A stretch of 64,000 nt of DNA from Gautieria morchelliformis (Eukaryota > Basidiomycota > Agaricomycetes > Gomphales > Gomphaceae). Each line of letters opens with the position of its first letter. Position 1 is the first letter of the stretch. The DNA lies in NCBI GenBank assembly GCA_015179125.1, contig WHVA01000034.1, positions 310,001 through 374,000 of the forward strand, given 5' to 3'. A program made the position numbers and the translations under genes. The notes beneath the pieces are model-generated. The model was not told where the DNA came from. It searched no databases and was given only the letters and a program-made list of their open reading frames with translations. Of the stretch, positions 22,948-33,733 are shown one piece after another.

Positions 22948-23001
22948 GACTCATCCTCGGGCTCACCCTACAATCGTAGGGAGAGGTGCTCTCACCTAAC
23001 G

Positions 23002-24080
23002 GTGAAAGCGATGGGAAAAAGGAAAGCGGTTCCGTGCGCCGCTGGACCTAATAGATGCACACAGCGCCTAATGGCTTCTAAGCCAACCACCACCATCATC
23101 CTCACAGATGATGACCTTCCTCACCTCCGCGAGGAATGGATGGAACGGATCACTGACCTAGTCAGTGGGATTCCACTAGAACTCCCACCACTGCGGGAGA
23201 TAAACCATGAGATCAATCTCATCGATCCCAACAAGCACATACAGTATCGACTACTGAAGTTCCCCGAACATTTCTGAGAGGAACTGTCGGCAAAGATAGA
23301 ACGATACACCACTGCAAAGTGGTGGATTCCGGCAGTCACGCAGCAGGCCGTACCCATGCTGTGTGTGCCGAAAAAGGATGGTACATTACGGACCGTCTTC
23401 TATCTGCGCCAGCAGAATGAGAACACAGTGAAGGACGTCACACCCTTCCCGGATCAGGATATCATCCGCAGCGACATGGCTCGCTGTCAGTATCGCACAA
23501 AACTCAATATGTCGGAAGCATACAAGCAGATCCGGATCCATCCAGATCATGTAGCAAAGACTGCCTTTGCCACGATCCTTGGCACGTTTAGGAGCCAGGG
23601 GATACAGATGGCAGACTGCAACACCCCCTCAACGTTCCAACGGCAGATGACAGCCACTTTCCGCGACTGCATAGGTCGCTTCGTCCATGTATACATGGAC
23701 GACATCTTCATTTTCTCGCTCTCCATACAAGAGCATGAAGAGCACCTCTATATTGTCTTTGACAGACTGAGGAAGAACCACCTTTTCCTGAGCAAGAAAA
23801 AGGTTGACCTCTATTCCATCCGAATGGAGTGTCTCGGCCACATCATCGATGGCCGAGGGGTACATGCCGATGAGGATAAGATGCAGCACATCCACGAGTG
23901 GCGTAGGCCGTGGACATTCAACAACGTCCAGCGTTTCCTCGGGCTAGTACAGTATCTGGCACATTACATGCCAGATGTTAGCGCATACACTACCCCACTA
24001 TCAGGCTGTGTGTGTAACAACCGTCCATTCGAATGGACCCCATTACTGGACAAATGCTGGCAAAGCATTAAGGCATTGGC
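23002..24080 (+). pseudogene. Gypsy-3 reverse transcriptase
   Basis: RT motifs appear in order: VPKKDGTLR, LNMSEAYKQIRI (catalytic aspartate changed to asparagine-leucine-asparagine context), TPSTFQRQM, and VYMDDIFIFS, the YMDD box. A stop at 23275-23277 breaks the N-terminal part. The copia element interrupts the frame at 24081, and the frame resumes at 29344 with ACKALILRP when the copia and one TTGGC are removed. The usual LDL or FDL before the first RT aspartate reads LNM, so the enzyme is very likely inactive. Confidence 0.85.
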
Positions 24081-24578
24081 TGTTGGGTGCATTTATGCTC
24101 CTGCACCAAAATCAAGCATAATATATCCAATTTGTTGTGTGGCCTTCCAATTTCTTCTCACATTGTTCTTGTATTATGCATCCATTTCTCTGGTTATTTT
24201 CGAAATTTTCCACTCATTCCTTATTTCTCTATTTCATCTTGTTATTCCTACTTTCACAAGCGGCTGCACCCAGCGGAGTCTGAAATGACTTCGACGCGCG
24301 AGCTCTTGGGCGCTAAAGGGCCGGGTAGTAGTACATGCGCAGTGGAACACATTTCCCCCTCTCTCAGTGACCACTAAATTCACTGAGAGAGGCAAGTAAA
24401 TTAGTCTAGTAGTCTTTGCATTAATTGACCTAGAAATCCTCTGTAGTGAATTGATTTCTAGGTAGTGTATAATATATTTATAGTGACCACTAAATTCACT
24501 GAGAGAGTGAATTGATTTCTAGTCTATTCTTTTGAATAACAAGTCCATACCTACTGCCTATAATTCCTGTCCTCCACA
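24081..24578 (+). repeat. Copia 5' LTR with two perfect inverted repeats
   Basis: The LTR starts TGTTGGGTGC and ends CTCCACA. A perfect 13-bp stem (CCTCTCTCAGTGA, 24358-24370, and its complement 24380-24392) encloses a 9-base loop. Further on, CCTAGAAATC and its complement form a 10-bp stem around a 14-base loop. Confidence 0.95.
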
Positions 24579-24583
24579 GGGTT

Positions 24584-26194
24584 ATGGGCCCCGGAGACAC
24601 TTCTGAGAAGCTGTTGGGTGTTGAGAAGCTTGCTACTGATGGAAGTAATTGGCCATTGTGGCGAGCCACTCTCATCAGCTATTTCGAGTCCAAAAATCTG
24701 CTCAAGCATGTAGAAGGGAGAGTCACTCGACCTCCTGATCCTCCAGTCATGCCCCCAGGCCATATTCTAACAGAAGCTGAGGAAACTCAGATGGATAAGG
24801 CCGAGGAGAAGCTGGAGAGATACCTTGCTAGAGAAGGACAAGCCAAGACCCAAATCATCGTCTCAGTGTCAGAGTCATTAGCCCTGATGCTACAGAAGCA
24901 GAAGACAGCAAAAGAGACTTGGGATGCACTGGTCAATGAAATGACCAAAAAGCCCAAGATGGTCCTCACCAGCCTGCAGAGACAACTCCGCAGTATGAGA
25001 TGTCCTGAGGATGGAGACTTGAGAGATCACTTGGACAAGGCCCAAGACCTATATGCTCGTCTTAATGAGATGGGAGCTAGAGTTTCTGAAGAAGAATTCA
25101 TGGACATAATCCTTGCGTCACTTCCACCATCCTATGAGGCAGTCATGAATGCCCTTACAACTTCGCTTGAAGAATGCGGGATGCCATTGGTCCCTGATAA
25201 TATTATTAGGGTACTAAAGGCTCAGTATGACAGGAAGAAAACACTCCCGCAAGAAGAGCAGGTGTTTATTGGTTCATCTACTAAGAAGGACCAGAAGGGG
25301 CAGAAGGCGCATGTATGCACCAACTGCAAAAAGCCTGGACATTCCATCGAAAATTGCTGGGCTAAAGGAGGTGGTAAAGAAGGTCAAGGACCACGTCAGA
25401 AGAAGAAAGCCAAAGGCAAGAAGAAGAAGAAGGGTAAAGCAAAAGCGAATGTTGCCGAAGAAGAGTCTACTTCTGAGGAAAGTGGTGATGGGCATCTTGC
25501 CTTCACCAATTTCGACGAGTGCTCTAATTTCAATTTGAGCACATCCTCAGGAGTTATAGTCATACTCGACACCGGAACGACATCGCATATGACTCCTCAC
25601 AAAAATTTATTGAGGAACTACTGTCAATTCTCACAGCCGAGGACTATCCGAGCAGCCAACAAAGGTACCTTTGATGCCTTCGGCTCAGGACTGCTCGTAT
25701 TATCCAATAAGGTTGGAGATAGAACAGTAGAAGTCACGTTGCAAGATACATACTATGCACCCAAAATTGCTGCTACCCTCGTCTCGATCGGTCGGTGCGA
25801 TGATGCTGGCTACGACATTCGACTCGGTGGCCAGAAATGCACAATATCTAATGCTGCTGGAAAAGTATTGATGCAAGCACCGAAAGTCAATGGCTTATAT
25901 CGACTAGACCTCCAGTCACCAAGTGCTCAAGCCCATATGTGTTTATCTGCCATGGAAATTCATCAAAAGATGGGGCACATCTCGCAGAAGTCCCTACAAC
26001 ATCTATTAAATCATGGCATGATATTGGGCATTGAACTGAGCTCCACAGGCGATAGAATTGTCTGTGATGCGTGTATTCAGGCCAAGATTGCGCGCAAACC
26101 TCTTCCTCGAGAACCCAGAGACCGAACATCAAAATTCGGTGACAGAATTTATTCTGATGTCTGGGACCTGCAAGACACCTCACGATCGATATGA
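24584..26194 (+). CDS. Copia gag-protease-integrase N-terminal part
   Basis: The ATG overlaps the primer-binding region. Residues 20-220 match the copia gag (UBN2-type) with NWPLWRATLISYFESKNLL. A zinc knuckle CTNCKKPGHSIENCW lies near residue 245, followed by a very lysine-rich stretch. The protease active site is ILDTGTTSHMT near residue 327. The integrase HHCC domain (HQKMGH ... CDAC) is near residues 460-500, then the first core strand (YSDVWD). The frame ends at 26192-26194, where a one-base shift puts the rest of the polyprotein into the next frame. The lesion is isolated, so the element was probably active recently. Confidence 0.93.
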   Translation: MGPGDTSEKLLGVEKLATDGSNWPLWRATLISYFESKNLLKHVEGRVTRPPDPPVMPPGHILTEAEETQMDKAEEKLERYLAREGQAKTQIIVSVSESLALMLQKQKTAKETWDALVNEMTKKPKMVLTSLQRQLRSMRCPEDGDLRDHLDKAQDLYARLNEMGARVSEEEFMDIILASLPPSYEAVMNALTTSLEECGMPLVPDNIIRVLKAQYDRKKTLPQEEQVFIGSSTKKDQKGQKAHVCTNCKKPGHSIENCWAKGGGKEGQGPRQKKKAKGKKKKKGKAKANVAEEESTSEESGDGHLAFTNFDECSNFNLSTSSGVIVILDTGTTSHMTPHKNLLRNYCQFSQPRTIRAANKGTFDAFGSGLLVLSNKVGDRTVEVTLQDTYYAPKIAATLVSIGRCDDAGYDIRLGGQKCTISNAAGKVLMQAPKVNGLYRLDLQSPSAQAHMCLSAMEIHQKMGHISQKSLQHLLNHGMILGIELSSTGDRIVCDACIQAKIARKPLPREPRDRTSKFGDRIYSDVWDLQDTSRSI

Positions 26195-28827
26195 AGTCAT
26201 ATTATGTCTCCTTTATCGATGACTACTCAAGAGAATCGGTGATCTATCTCATGGCGAACAAATCAGAAGCATTCTCAAAGTACAAGCTCTACGAGGCTTT
26301 AATGCTTCGACAGAGAAATGTGCACATCAAGGCACTTGTTTCTGATCGAGGGGGCGAGTATATGAGCTCTGAATTCGAACAGCATCTAGCCAAACAAGGC
26401 ACGAAGCATCAGTTGACGGTACACGACACACCAGAGTCCAATGGTGTTGCGGAACGCCTGAACCGAACTCTCACTGAGAGAACTCGTGCCATGCTGCTAG
26501 AATCAGGCCTTCCTAAGATATTATGGGGCTATGCGATACAGCATGCCAATTATCTTAGGAACAGGACGCATACAAGAGCTCTACCAGATAAAACGCCCTA
26601 CGAGATGATCCACCATGAGAAACCGAATCTCAAAGACATTCACGCGTGGGGAACTGAAGTCTATGTTAAGGTCACTCAGGGAGATAAATTGGAAGCTCGT
26701 GCCAAGAGAGCTCGGTGGATAGGAATTTCTGCGCAGAGCCATGGTCATTATGTTTATTGGCCTGACTCACACAAAGTTTCTGTCGAGCGGAACGTTGTCT
26801 TTGATTCAGAAATGAAGAAGGGAAAGGTCCCAATCATTTCTATTGAGGAATCCAAGCTACCTACGTCTAAAGAAGAGAAGAAGGCCATTCCGGCATCAGT
26901 GCCTGTGCCCGGTCGCTTAGTCAGCGAAGAGGCAAAGATCGAAGAAATTGATGAAAGTGCACCGGAAGAATATCTTGAAAAGCTGCAACCTATTCAGGGA
27001 GTTGATGACAGACCTAGAGAAGCTGAACCGATAAGGAGAAGCGAAAGGATCCGTCAACAACAAGTGCAGCCGGCCCCATCAGGTCCCGTGACAAGATCTC
27101 AAACTCAGAGACAAACTGGCGCACATATGACTACGCTAGCTTACGAGGATGTTGAGGACCATAAACAAGTTTTATTCGACCAAGAATTATCCTCCGAGAT
27201 TGATGGCATCAGTAGCTATGAGTGTGCCATCAGTGCGTTTCTAACCGACGGTCAAAACAATAACAAGGCGCCGGATTTGAGTCAAATTGAACCTAGCAAT
27301 GCAGACGAAGCTCTGAATAATCCTATATGGAAGAAATCAATGGACAAAGAGTATGAGGCCCTAATCGACAAGGGAGTGTGGGAAAGAACCAAACCACCTC
27401 CTGGAGCCAACATTGTCGGCAACAAATGGGTCTACCTTTGGAAGCGTAATCCAGAAGGGAAACCAATAGTACCTAAATCGAGAATGGTCGCCCAAGGCTT
27501 CACGCAGAAGTTTGGAATCGACTATGATGAGACATACTCACCTGTTGCTCGGTTATCCTCCCTACGGATAATATGCGCCATTGCTGCTAGGAATGACTGG
27601 CCTATTCATCAAATGGACGTGGACTATGCATACCTCAATGCTACGTTGCCCGAACCTATTTACATGAAGCAGCCGTATGGATATGAGTCAGGAGACAAAG
27701 GCGAAGTGCTACTTTTGAAGAAAGCACTCTACGGCCTCAAGCAATCTGGAAGAGAATGGTACAAACGTCTAAGTGGTGAATTCCACAAGTTAGGATTCAC
27801 TACGTCAGCCACAGACGGGGCTGTATTTTATAGACGTGGCGGAAAGGGGCATGTGATCATTGCAACAGCTGTGGACGACCTTACCATCACAGCTGAGAAT
27901 CAGTCAGTCCTGGACGAAGTCAAACGAGATCTTGCTCAGGTCTTCAGTATGAAAGATCTAGGCGAGATTCATTGGCTATTGAATCTCAAAATCGAAAGAG
28001 ACTGGCAGAAGAAGACCATTGCAATTTCACAACCTGCATACATCGAGAAGATCATCAAAAAATTTAATCTCGAAGATGCAAAGACTTATGCTACGCCTCT
28101 TGATCCAGCCGTAAAATTATCTAAAGACCAATGTCCTTCTACAGAGAGAGGCAAGAAAGCCATGTCGAAGTTTCCATACAGGCAAGCTATAGGATCACTG
28201 ATGTGGGCGGCTGTAGCCACTCGACCTGACATTGCATTTGCGGTGTCATTACTCTCGCAATTCCTTGAAAATCCAGGTGGCACACACTGGAATGCAGTCA
28301 AACGTGTCTTCAAATATTTGAAAGGCACGAAGCATTACAAACTCACACTTGGAAGAAATCAAGACGGCTTGATGGGGTATTCAGATGCGGATTGGGGTTC
28401 ACAGAGTCATAGGCGTTCGTATTCGGCATACTTATTTCAGATTGATGGAGGCACTGTTTCATGGAGTTGCCAGAAACAGTCGATAGTAGCCCTCTCATCA
28501 ACTGAAGCCGAATTCGTCGCCCTGACCCATGCGGGCAAAGAGGCTCTTTGGATGCGCCATTTTATTTCTGAAATATTCCAACCACTGAACAGACCCATCC
28601 AAGTTTATTCAGACAATCAATCAGCCATTGCCATCACGTATGGCACCCAACAACACACGAGAACCAAGCATTTCGACATCCGATTATATTTCCTTCGAGA
28701 TATAATCAAAAATCAACAAGCCAAGCTCGTTTATTTGCCAACCGAACAAATGTTGGCAGATATCCTCACTAAAGGACTTCCTAGTCCTAGAGTGAAGATT
28801 CTCAACGAGAAAATCGGAATATATTAA
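26191..28827 (+). CDS. Copia integrase core, reverse transcriptase and RNase H
   Basis: The frame continues the integrase core (FIDDYSRE, SDRGGEY, TPESNGVAERLNRTL). A basic linker follows, then RT with NKWVYLWKRNPEG, MDVDYAYLNATL, LKKALYGLKQSGREW and the catalytic AVDDLTI box (YVDD in many relatives; the alanine form also occurs in fungal copia RTs). RNase H follows with YSDADWGS, SSTEAEFVAL, YSDNQSAI, KHFDIRLYFLRD and DILTKGL at the C-terminus. The stop lies 13 bases before the 3' LTR. The frame is intact for all 878 codons. The given start is internal to the polyprotein, since a frameshift separates it from the upstream part. Confidence 0.95.
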   Translation: MKSYYVSFIDDYSRESVIYLMANKSEAFSKYKLYEALMLRQRNVHIKALVSDRGGEYMSSEFEQHLAKQGTKHQLTVHDTPESNGVAERLNRTLTERTRAMLLESGLPKILWGYAIQHANYLRNRTHTRALPDKTPYEMIHHEKPNLKDIHAWGTEVYVKVTQGDKLEARAKRARWIGISAQSHGHYVYWPDSHKVSVERNVVFDSEMKKGKVPIISIEESKLPTSKEEKKAIPASVPVPGRLVSEEAKIEEIDESAPEEYLEKLQPIQGVDDRPREAEPIRRSERIRQQQVQPAPSGPVTRSQTQRQTGAHMTTLAYEDVEDHKQVLFDQELSSEIDGISSYECAISAFLTDGQNNNKAPDLSQIEPSNADEALNNPIWKKSMDKEYEALIDKGVWERTKPPPGANIVGNKWVYLWKRNPEGKPIVPKSRMVAQGFTQKFGIDYDETYSPVARLSSLRIICAIAARNDWPIHQMDVDYAYLNATLPEPIYMKQPYGYESGDKGEVLLLKKALYGLKQSGREWYKRLSGEFHKLGFTTSATDGAVFYRRGGKGHVIIATAVDDLTITAENQSVLDEVKRDLAQVFSMKDLGEIHWLLNLKIERDWQKKTIAISQPAYIEKIIKKFNLEDAKTYATPLDPAVKLSKDQCPSTERGKKAMSKFPYRQAIGSLMWAAVATRPDIAFAVSLLSQFLENPGGTHWNAVKRVFKYLKGTKHYKLTLGRNQDGLMGYSDADWGSQSHRRSYSAYLFQIDGGTVSWSCQKQSIVALSSTEAEFVALTHAGKEALWMRHFISEIFQPLNRPIQVYSDNQSAIAITYGTQQHTRTKHFDIRLYFLRDIIKNQQAKLVYLPTEQMLADILTKGLPSPRVKILNEKIGIY

Positions 28828-28840
28828 GCTTGAGGGGGCG

Positions 28841-29338
28841 TGTTGGGTGCATTTATGCTCCTGCACCAAAATCAAGCATAATATATCCAATTTGTTGTGT
28901 GGCCTTCCAATTTCTTCTCACATTGTTCTTGTATTATGCATCCATTTCTCTGGTGATTTTCGAAATTTTCCACTCATTCCTTATTTCTCTATTTCATCTT
29001 GTTATTCCTACTTTCACAAGCGGCTGCACCCAGCGGAGTCTGAAATGACTTCGACGCGCGAGCTCTTGGGCGCTAAAGGGCCGGGTAGTAGTACATGCGC
29101 AGTGGAACACATTTCCCCCTCTCTCAGTGACCACTAAATTCACTGAGAGAGGCAAGTAAATTAGTCTAGTAGTCTTTGCATTAATTGACCTAGAAATCCT
29201 CTGTAGTGAATTGATTTCTAGGTAGTGTATAATATATTTATAGTGACCACTAAATTCACTGAGAGAGTGAATTGATTTCTAGTCTATTCTTTTGAATAAC
29301 AAGTCCATACCTACTGCCTATAATTCCTGTCCTCCACA
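28841..29338 (+). repeat. Copia 3' LTR
   Basis: This 498-bp LTR is identical to the 5' LTR except at 28955. It is followed by the TTGGC target copy. Confidence 0.95.
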
Positions 29339-31549
29339 TTGGCCTGCAAGGCCCTGATCCTGCGTCCAATAGATGCATGGTGCCCAGAGCCAATCTGGGT
29401 GATCACCGACGGGTCAAAAGCCGGTGTCGGTGCAGTCTACGGCCAAGGCCCGACTGGAAAACCTGTCGGCCAGCCAGCTTCTTGTCAAAGAAGTTCAGTG
29501 TTGCTCAGCAACACTACCGGACCCACGAGCACAAGACAATTGCGGTGCTTGAGGCTCTCATGAAATGGGAGGACAAGCTGCTGGGACGAAGGTTCACCCT
29601 CTTCACAGAGCACAAAGGGCTTGAATACTTCGAGACCCAGAAGAGCCTATCTGACTGCCAGGTCGGATGGTGGGAGTTTCTATCACATTTGAATTTCAAC
29701 ACCATACATGTTGACGGTGTAGAGAACAAGGTAGCAGACTGCCTGTCTCGCTACTACGAGAGCCACACGAGTGATGACAATCACCTGGACCACGTCTTCG
29801 TGAATGAAGACGCACATTTAGACCCAGACGGCGAACTATTGCCCACCGACCAATATATAGAGCTGCGAACAGCGGTGACGAGACGGTCTAAACACCTCGT
29901 GGAGAAGACAGAGGTGAGGATAATGGAATCCACCGCATTAAACGAGGGCTCACAAAAGCCCACAAGCGTCGCCGCATCACGTGATGATGACGACGATGAT
30001 GTCAGAGTCATCGCCGCAGGTAATGACGGTGCGCCCCTGTGCCAGATTGTTGAACAAGGTGTAGACCTGTCCAAGGTCTTACGAGATGTGTTCCATAGGG
30101 ACGCCATGTTCTCAAAGATCATGGAGCACCCGGATGCGCACCCGAGATTCGTAATCTGGGACGGGCTGATCTGGACAAAGAACCAGCTCAAGAGAGACGT
30201 CATCGCTGTCCCCCATTCTGTTCTTCAGGGGGGAAGGAGGCTGATCGAAATCATCATCGATCAAGCACACCAGATAGTCGGTCACTACAGCCATCTGAAG
30301 ACTTCAAACTACGTTCGAAGGTCATATTGGTGGCTGGGCATGAGCCCGGACATAGAGTCATTCTGCACATCATGCGCAAAGTGCCAGATGACGAAAACTG
30401 GGCCATGACGGCCCAAAGGGCTACTACACAGCCTACCCATTCCGTATAGGCCATGGCAGTCGATTAGCATCAACTTCATGGGGCCCCTGACCAAATCCAA
30501 CGACTGTGACTACCTGATGGTAGTCATCGACCAACTAACGTCGCTCGTACACCTCGTACCAACCAAGACGAGCATGTCAGCCAAGGGAGTAGCCTGGCTG
30601 TTTCTGAAGGAGGTTGTTCGACTCCACAGAGTTCCCGACTCCATCGTCTCGGATAGAGACTCAAAGTTCATGTCGATCTTTTGGCGTGAACTACAGTGAC
30701 TCATGGGGACTAAGCTCCTCATGTCAACTGCCTTCCATCCCCAAATGGATGGAGCGACCGAGCGGGCAAACCGCTCGATAGGACAGATATTGCGCGCGGT
30801 CGTCAGAGACGATCAGAAGGATTGGGCATTGAAATGCCCGATGGTTGAGGTCGCCCTCAACAGCAACGTCAGCGCGACCACAGGGTTCGCACCCTTCGAG
30901 CTGAACCACAGCTATATGCCGCAGATAGATCTCCCCATAGCCGTGGACACCCCATTCAAGGGGGTAGCCCGGTTCGCACATCAGGCAAGATGGAACCTGA
31001 TGGCGGCACACGATGCAATCATTGAGCATCGAGTGACGCAAACGTTTCATGCAAACAAGAAACGTATGGCAAGCGACAGGTATGCGGCCAACGACCGCAT
31101 CTCCCTCTCGACCCAACACCTAATTCTCTCGAAAGGAAGAGCCAGAAACTAGTTCCACGGTACATCGGACCATACCGCGTAGTCGAGGCGCATAACGATG
31201 CCTCGACAGTGACCATTGAGCTTCCCGACAAGCTGAAAAGCCGTCGCATATCACCGGTCTTTCATTCAAGCCTTGTACGACGATACGAGGCTAACAACGA
31301 CGAATTATTCCCTCATCATGAGGCCAAGTCATTTTATGACTTTGGAGCGAATGACGACGAGGGGTGGCTCGTTGATGAGATTATCGCACACCAATGGATA
31401 AACTTGACGGACCTGGAGTTCCAGGTCCGCTGGACCCTAGGCGACGTGACATGGGAACCCATATTATCATGCAAGGATCTTGAAGCCTTAGATGGATATC
31501 TAGAGCTCCGGGGGGTGAGCAGACCATGCGACCTCCCCAGACGCTGTTA
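29339..31549 (+). pseudogene. Gypsy-3 RNase H, integrase and chromodomain
   Basis: RNase H (WVITDGSKAGVGAVYG, HKTIAVLEAL, TEHKGLEYF) is followed by an integrase zinc domain (HQIVGHYSHLK ... CAKCQ) and core (PWQSISINFMGPL, VSDRDSKFM, TAFHPQMDGATERAN). The first catalytic aspartate, normally in an MDF context, is asparagine (INF). Stops at 30406-30408, 30697-30699 and 31150-31152 and a frame change near 29470 show decay. From about 31209 the reading frame gives a GPY/F-like tail and a chromodomain-like end (WLVDEIIAHQW ... LGDVTWEPI). A C-terminal chromodomain places Gypsy-3 with the chromoviruses. Confidence 0.85.
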
Positions 31550-31671
31550 GACGCATCTGTCACATGCATACCACATGACGTGCCGGCCACGGCGCAGTTA
31601 AATTTTCACCTCGGGTCTTTCCAAGGGCGCATCGCTTCTTGGAAGTAAACCACCATCATCTACCCACGAAG

Positions 31672-32027
31672 ATGATGCCCCCCAAGGAGGGGATGGACGT
31701 TGATCTGTCAATGTCCACGACGCCTGCAACAGCCCCGAGACAGGGGGCCACAGACATCCTACGGGCTCCAGTCGACCAAGAACACTGGATGATCGTAGGA
31801 TGGGCAGACGCCTTGGCAATCATTCACCCAGACGATTGCGCCATGTGCGCGGACTACGCCGCACACCTATGGGCCACAACAGGCACCCACAAGGTCAAAC
31901 TGGGGGATGAAGACATCGGCAACGCCATCAACGCGGCCTGGGGATGGCTCCCGAGGGGCATCGCGCGTGGCACGCCGGAGGAGCCCCTCTGGGACATCCA
32001 TGACCTCAAGAAGGAGGTCAAGGACTG
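31672..32027 (+). pseudogene. Gypsy-3 extra ORF (ORF3), N-terminal part
   Basis: About 120 bases after the chromodomain stop, an ATG opens a frame encoding an acidic leader, then a compact hydrophobic-rich segment (HWMIVGWADALAIIHPDDCAMC) and the start of a helix (LKKEVKD). The frame is cut by the gag-protease element at GACTG (32023-32027). The helix resumes at 35153 in a frame one base off, suggesting a one-base deletion at or near the insertion point. No known domain is recognised. Sense ORFs between integrase and 3' LTR are unusual for Ty3/Gypsy. Confidence 0.55.
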
Positions 32028-32509
32028 TGTCAGGGGAACACCAATCGCACTGTGCATGATCACACTGTGTATGATCGCACTGTGCATGATCGCACTGTGT
32101 ACGATCGCACTGTGTACGATCACACTGTGCGTTATCACACACTGCATCATCGCAGTGTGTTGTTGATGGCCCCTGAGCTTCTCCTAGCCTTTAGCATCCT
32201 TCTGTCTTGTGTTCCATTTATTTCCCTTTCTGTTCCGGCCCCTTCCGATATCATTCCTTCCTTATCTGTCCAGCCCTGTTATCGCTGGCATGATTGCTTA
32301 TGTAACTCGGGCATTCGGTGATCGGGCTAGCATGCCCACATTTGCTTATAGTTGTAGTTAGGTGGCGAAGGGGTTCCTTAGAGTTTTCTCTTTGGATCCC
32401 CCTTCGCCAGGTATGTCTATGTCCTGTATATAGTTCTCTATCTCACTTTGGATCCCCCTTCGCCAGTTCGCAGCTTGAGTGTAGAGCGTCTGCCTAGGTT
32501 GCCCTTATA
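32028..32509 (+). repeat. 5' LTR of the gag-protease element, with a minisatellite
   Basis: Bases about 32045-32160 are a tandem array of 15-base units of the type ATCGCACTGTGCATG. The 3' LTR (34696-35149) has about two fewer units, which explains the 28-base length difference. Confidence 0.9.
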
Positions 32510-32627
32510 GTAGAAAACTCTCTCTAGAGCACCGGTTGCAAAATCGCCCGACTTCGAATCGACCACCCTTCGAAAGCAGCGATTTTAGCAATCCTTTCTC
32601 ATACCCTGACACCCTCTAACACTAACC

Positions 32628-33733
32628 ATGGACAACCTGCCATCTGCTGCTGAAGTTTTGGACCGCTTGGCGGCGATAGAGCAAGAGTTGATGAGGGAGA
32701 GGCAGGAAAAACAAGATCTGGAGATGAGGTTGAATACCCTGCAGGCTACAACCACTGGGCTGATGGCTGGAGTCACGTTCGCGCCTCCTCAAAACGAACA
32801 GCAGAGCCAGCAAAGCCTTCCGAGTACGATGGGGATCGTGCAAATGGTCGCAACTTCATCCAGTCGTGCAGCCTCTACCTGGGTGTGTGTGCAAGCGACT
32901 TTCCAGACGAGCAGTCGCAGATCCTTTGGGCGATGTCCCTCATGAAAACAGGAAGGGCCGCGACTTTCGCCACATGCGCATTCACTCATGAGGCGAAGCA
33001 TGGGGCGCCGCTCTACCCGACCTGGAAGGATTTCGTTGAGGCTTTTCGCCAGCAGTTCTACCCCCTACATGAGGCCACCGATGCTATGAATCAACTGGAA
33101 TCGCGCCAGTACCACCAGGGCAAGCGTTCAGTTGACGAATACATCAATGGGTTCGAGGAGCTGGTTGAGAAGGCCGAATACACAGATGGGCGATCGATTG
33201 TGATGAAGTTCCGTCGAGGTCTCGAGCCTGCAATCCAGAGTCGCATTGCATTGATGTTGGATGGCAGGCCAAAGGATGATGACCCTTCTGCATGGTATGG
33301 AGCTGCGAGAACAGTCACACTCACGCGTGCAGCCAACGAAGCATTCCAGGGGCCTAGGGTGATGAACAGTGGCCCTCCCCCACCGCCAGTTTTTCGCAAG
33401 GCAGGTGAATCACACATCAGGTTCACCAGTCACCTCTCTTCGAGGCCAGCGATAATGTCAGCACCCACTCCCCTTCCAAATGCCTCTGGGCCTGCTCCGA
33501 TGGACGTGGATGCTGCGAAGAAGCGGTTCCCACAGCCACTCACCTGTCGGCGCTGCGGACAGGTCAGACACTTTGTGCGAGAATGCCCGCAGGCCTACGA
33601 CATCCGCTACATGACAGCTGATGAGCGTGATCAGCTTTTGGAGCACTGGATGGTCGCTGCGGATGTGCGAGATGTCGCTGAGGAAGAGGTTGAGAAGGAT
33701 GAGGCGGAGGATTTTGTGTCGCGCAGCGAGTGA
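32628..33733 (+). pseudogene. gag of the short Gypsy element
   Basis: The first 60 codons encode a leucine- and glutamate-rich helix (LAAIEQELMRERQEKQDLEM). Near 32815 the frame shifts, and the rest is open to 33733. It covers the retrotransposon gag domain (ALSF-like AMSLMKTGRAATFA, YPTWKDFVEAFRQQFYP, VDEYINGFEELVEKA, MKFRRGLEP) and a CX2CX4HX4C zinc knuckle (CRRCGQVRHFVRECP). It aligns throughout with the Gypsy-2 gag at 56454-57827. The gag stop overlaps the start of the protease frame, as in Gypsy-2. Confidence 0.88.

Larger units (their letters stand above)
24081..29338 (+). mobile_element. Nearly intact Ty1/copia element
   Basis: LTRs of 498 bp lie at 24081-24578 and 28841-29338; by eye they differ at only one base (24195 T, 28955 G). 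TTGGC flanks the element (24076-24080, 29339-29343). A primer-binding-like GGGTTATGGGCCC follows the 5' LTR and a polypurine tract (GCTTGAGGGGGCG) precedes the 3' LTR. It encodes gag, protease, integrase, RT and RNase H in copia order in one frame, apart from a single frameshift at about 26165-26185. It is the youngest large insertion in the window, and the same family left two solo LTRs nearby. Confidence 0.96.

Noticed and set aside
26165..26194. Programmed frameshift in copia
   Set aside because: No slippery-site pattern is evident and copia polyproteins are normally one frame; a mutation is simpler. The possibility is kept only as a check.
27850..27900. AVDD instead of YVDD as an inactivating RT mutation
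   Set aside because: The alanine form is found in other fungal copia RTs as far as I know, and the catalytic DD is intact.
32045..32160. CRISPR-like array
   Set aside because: The units are adjacent without spacers, lie in an LTR, and are shared with the 3' LTR; this is a minisatellite in a eukaryotic genome.
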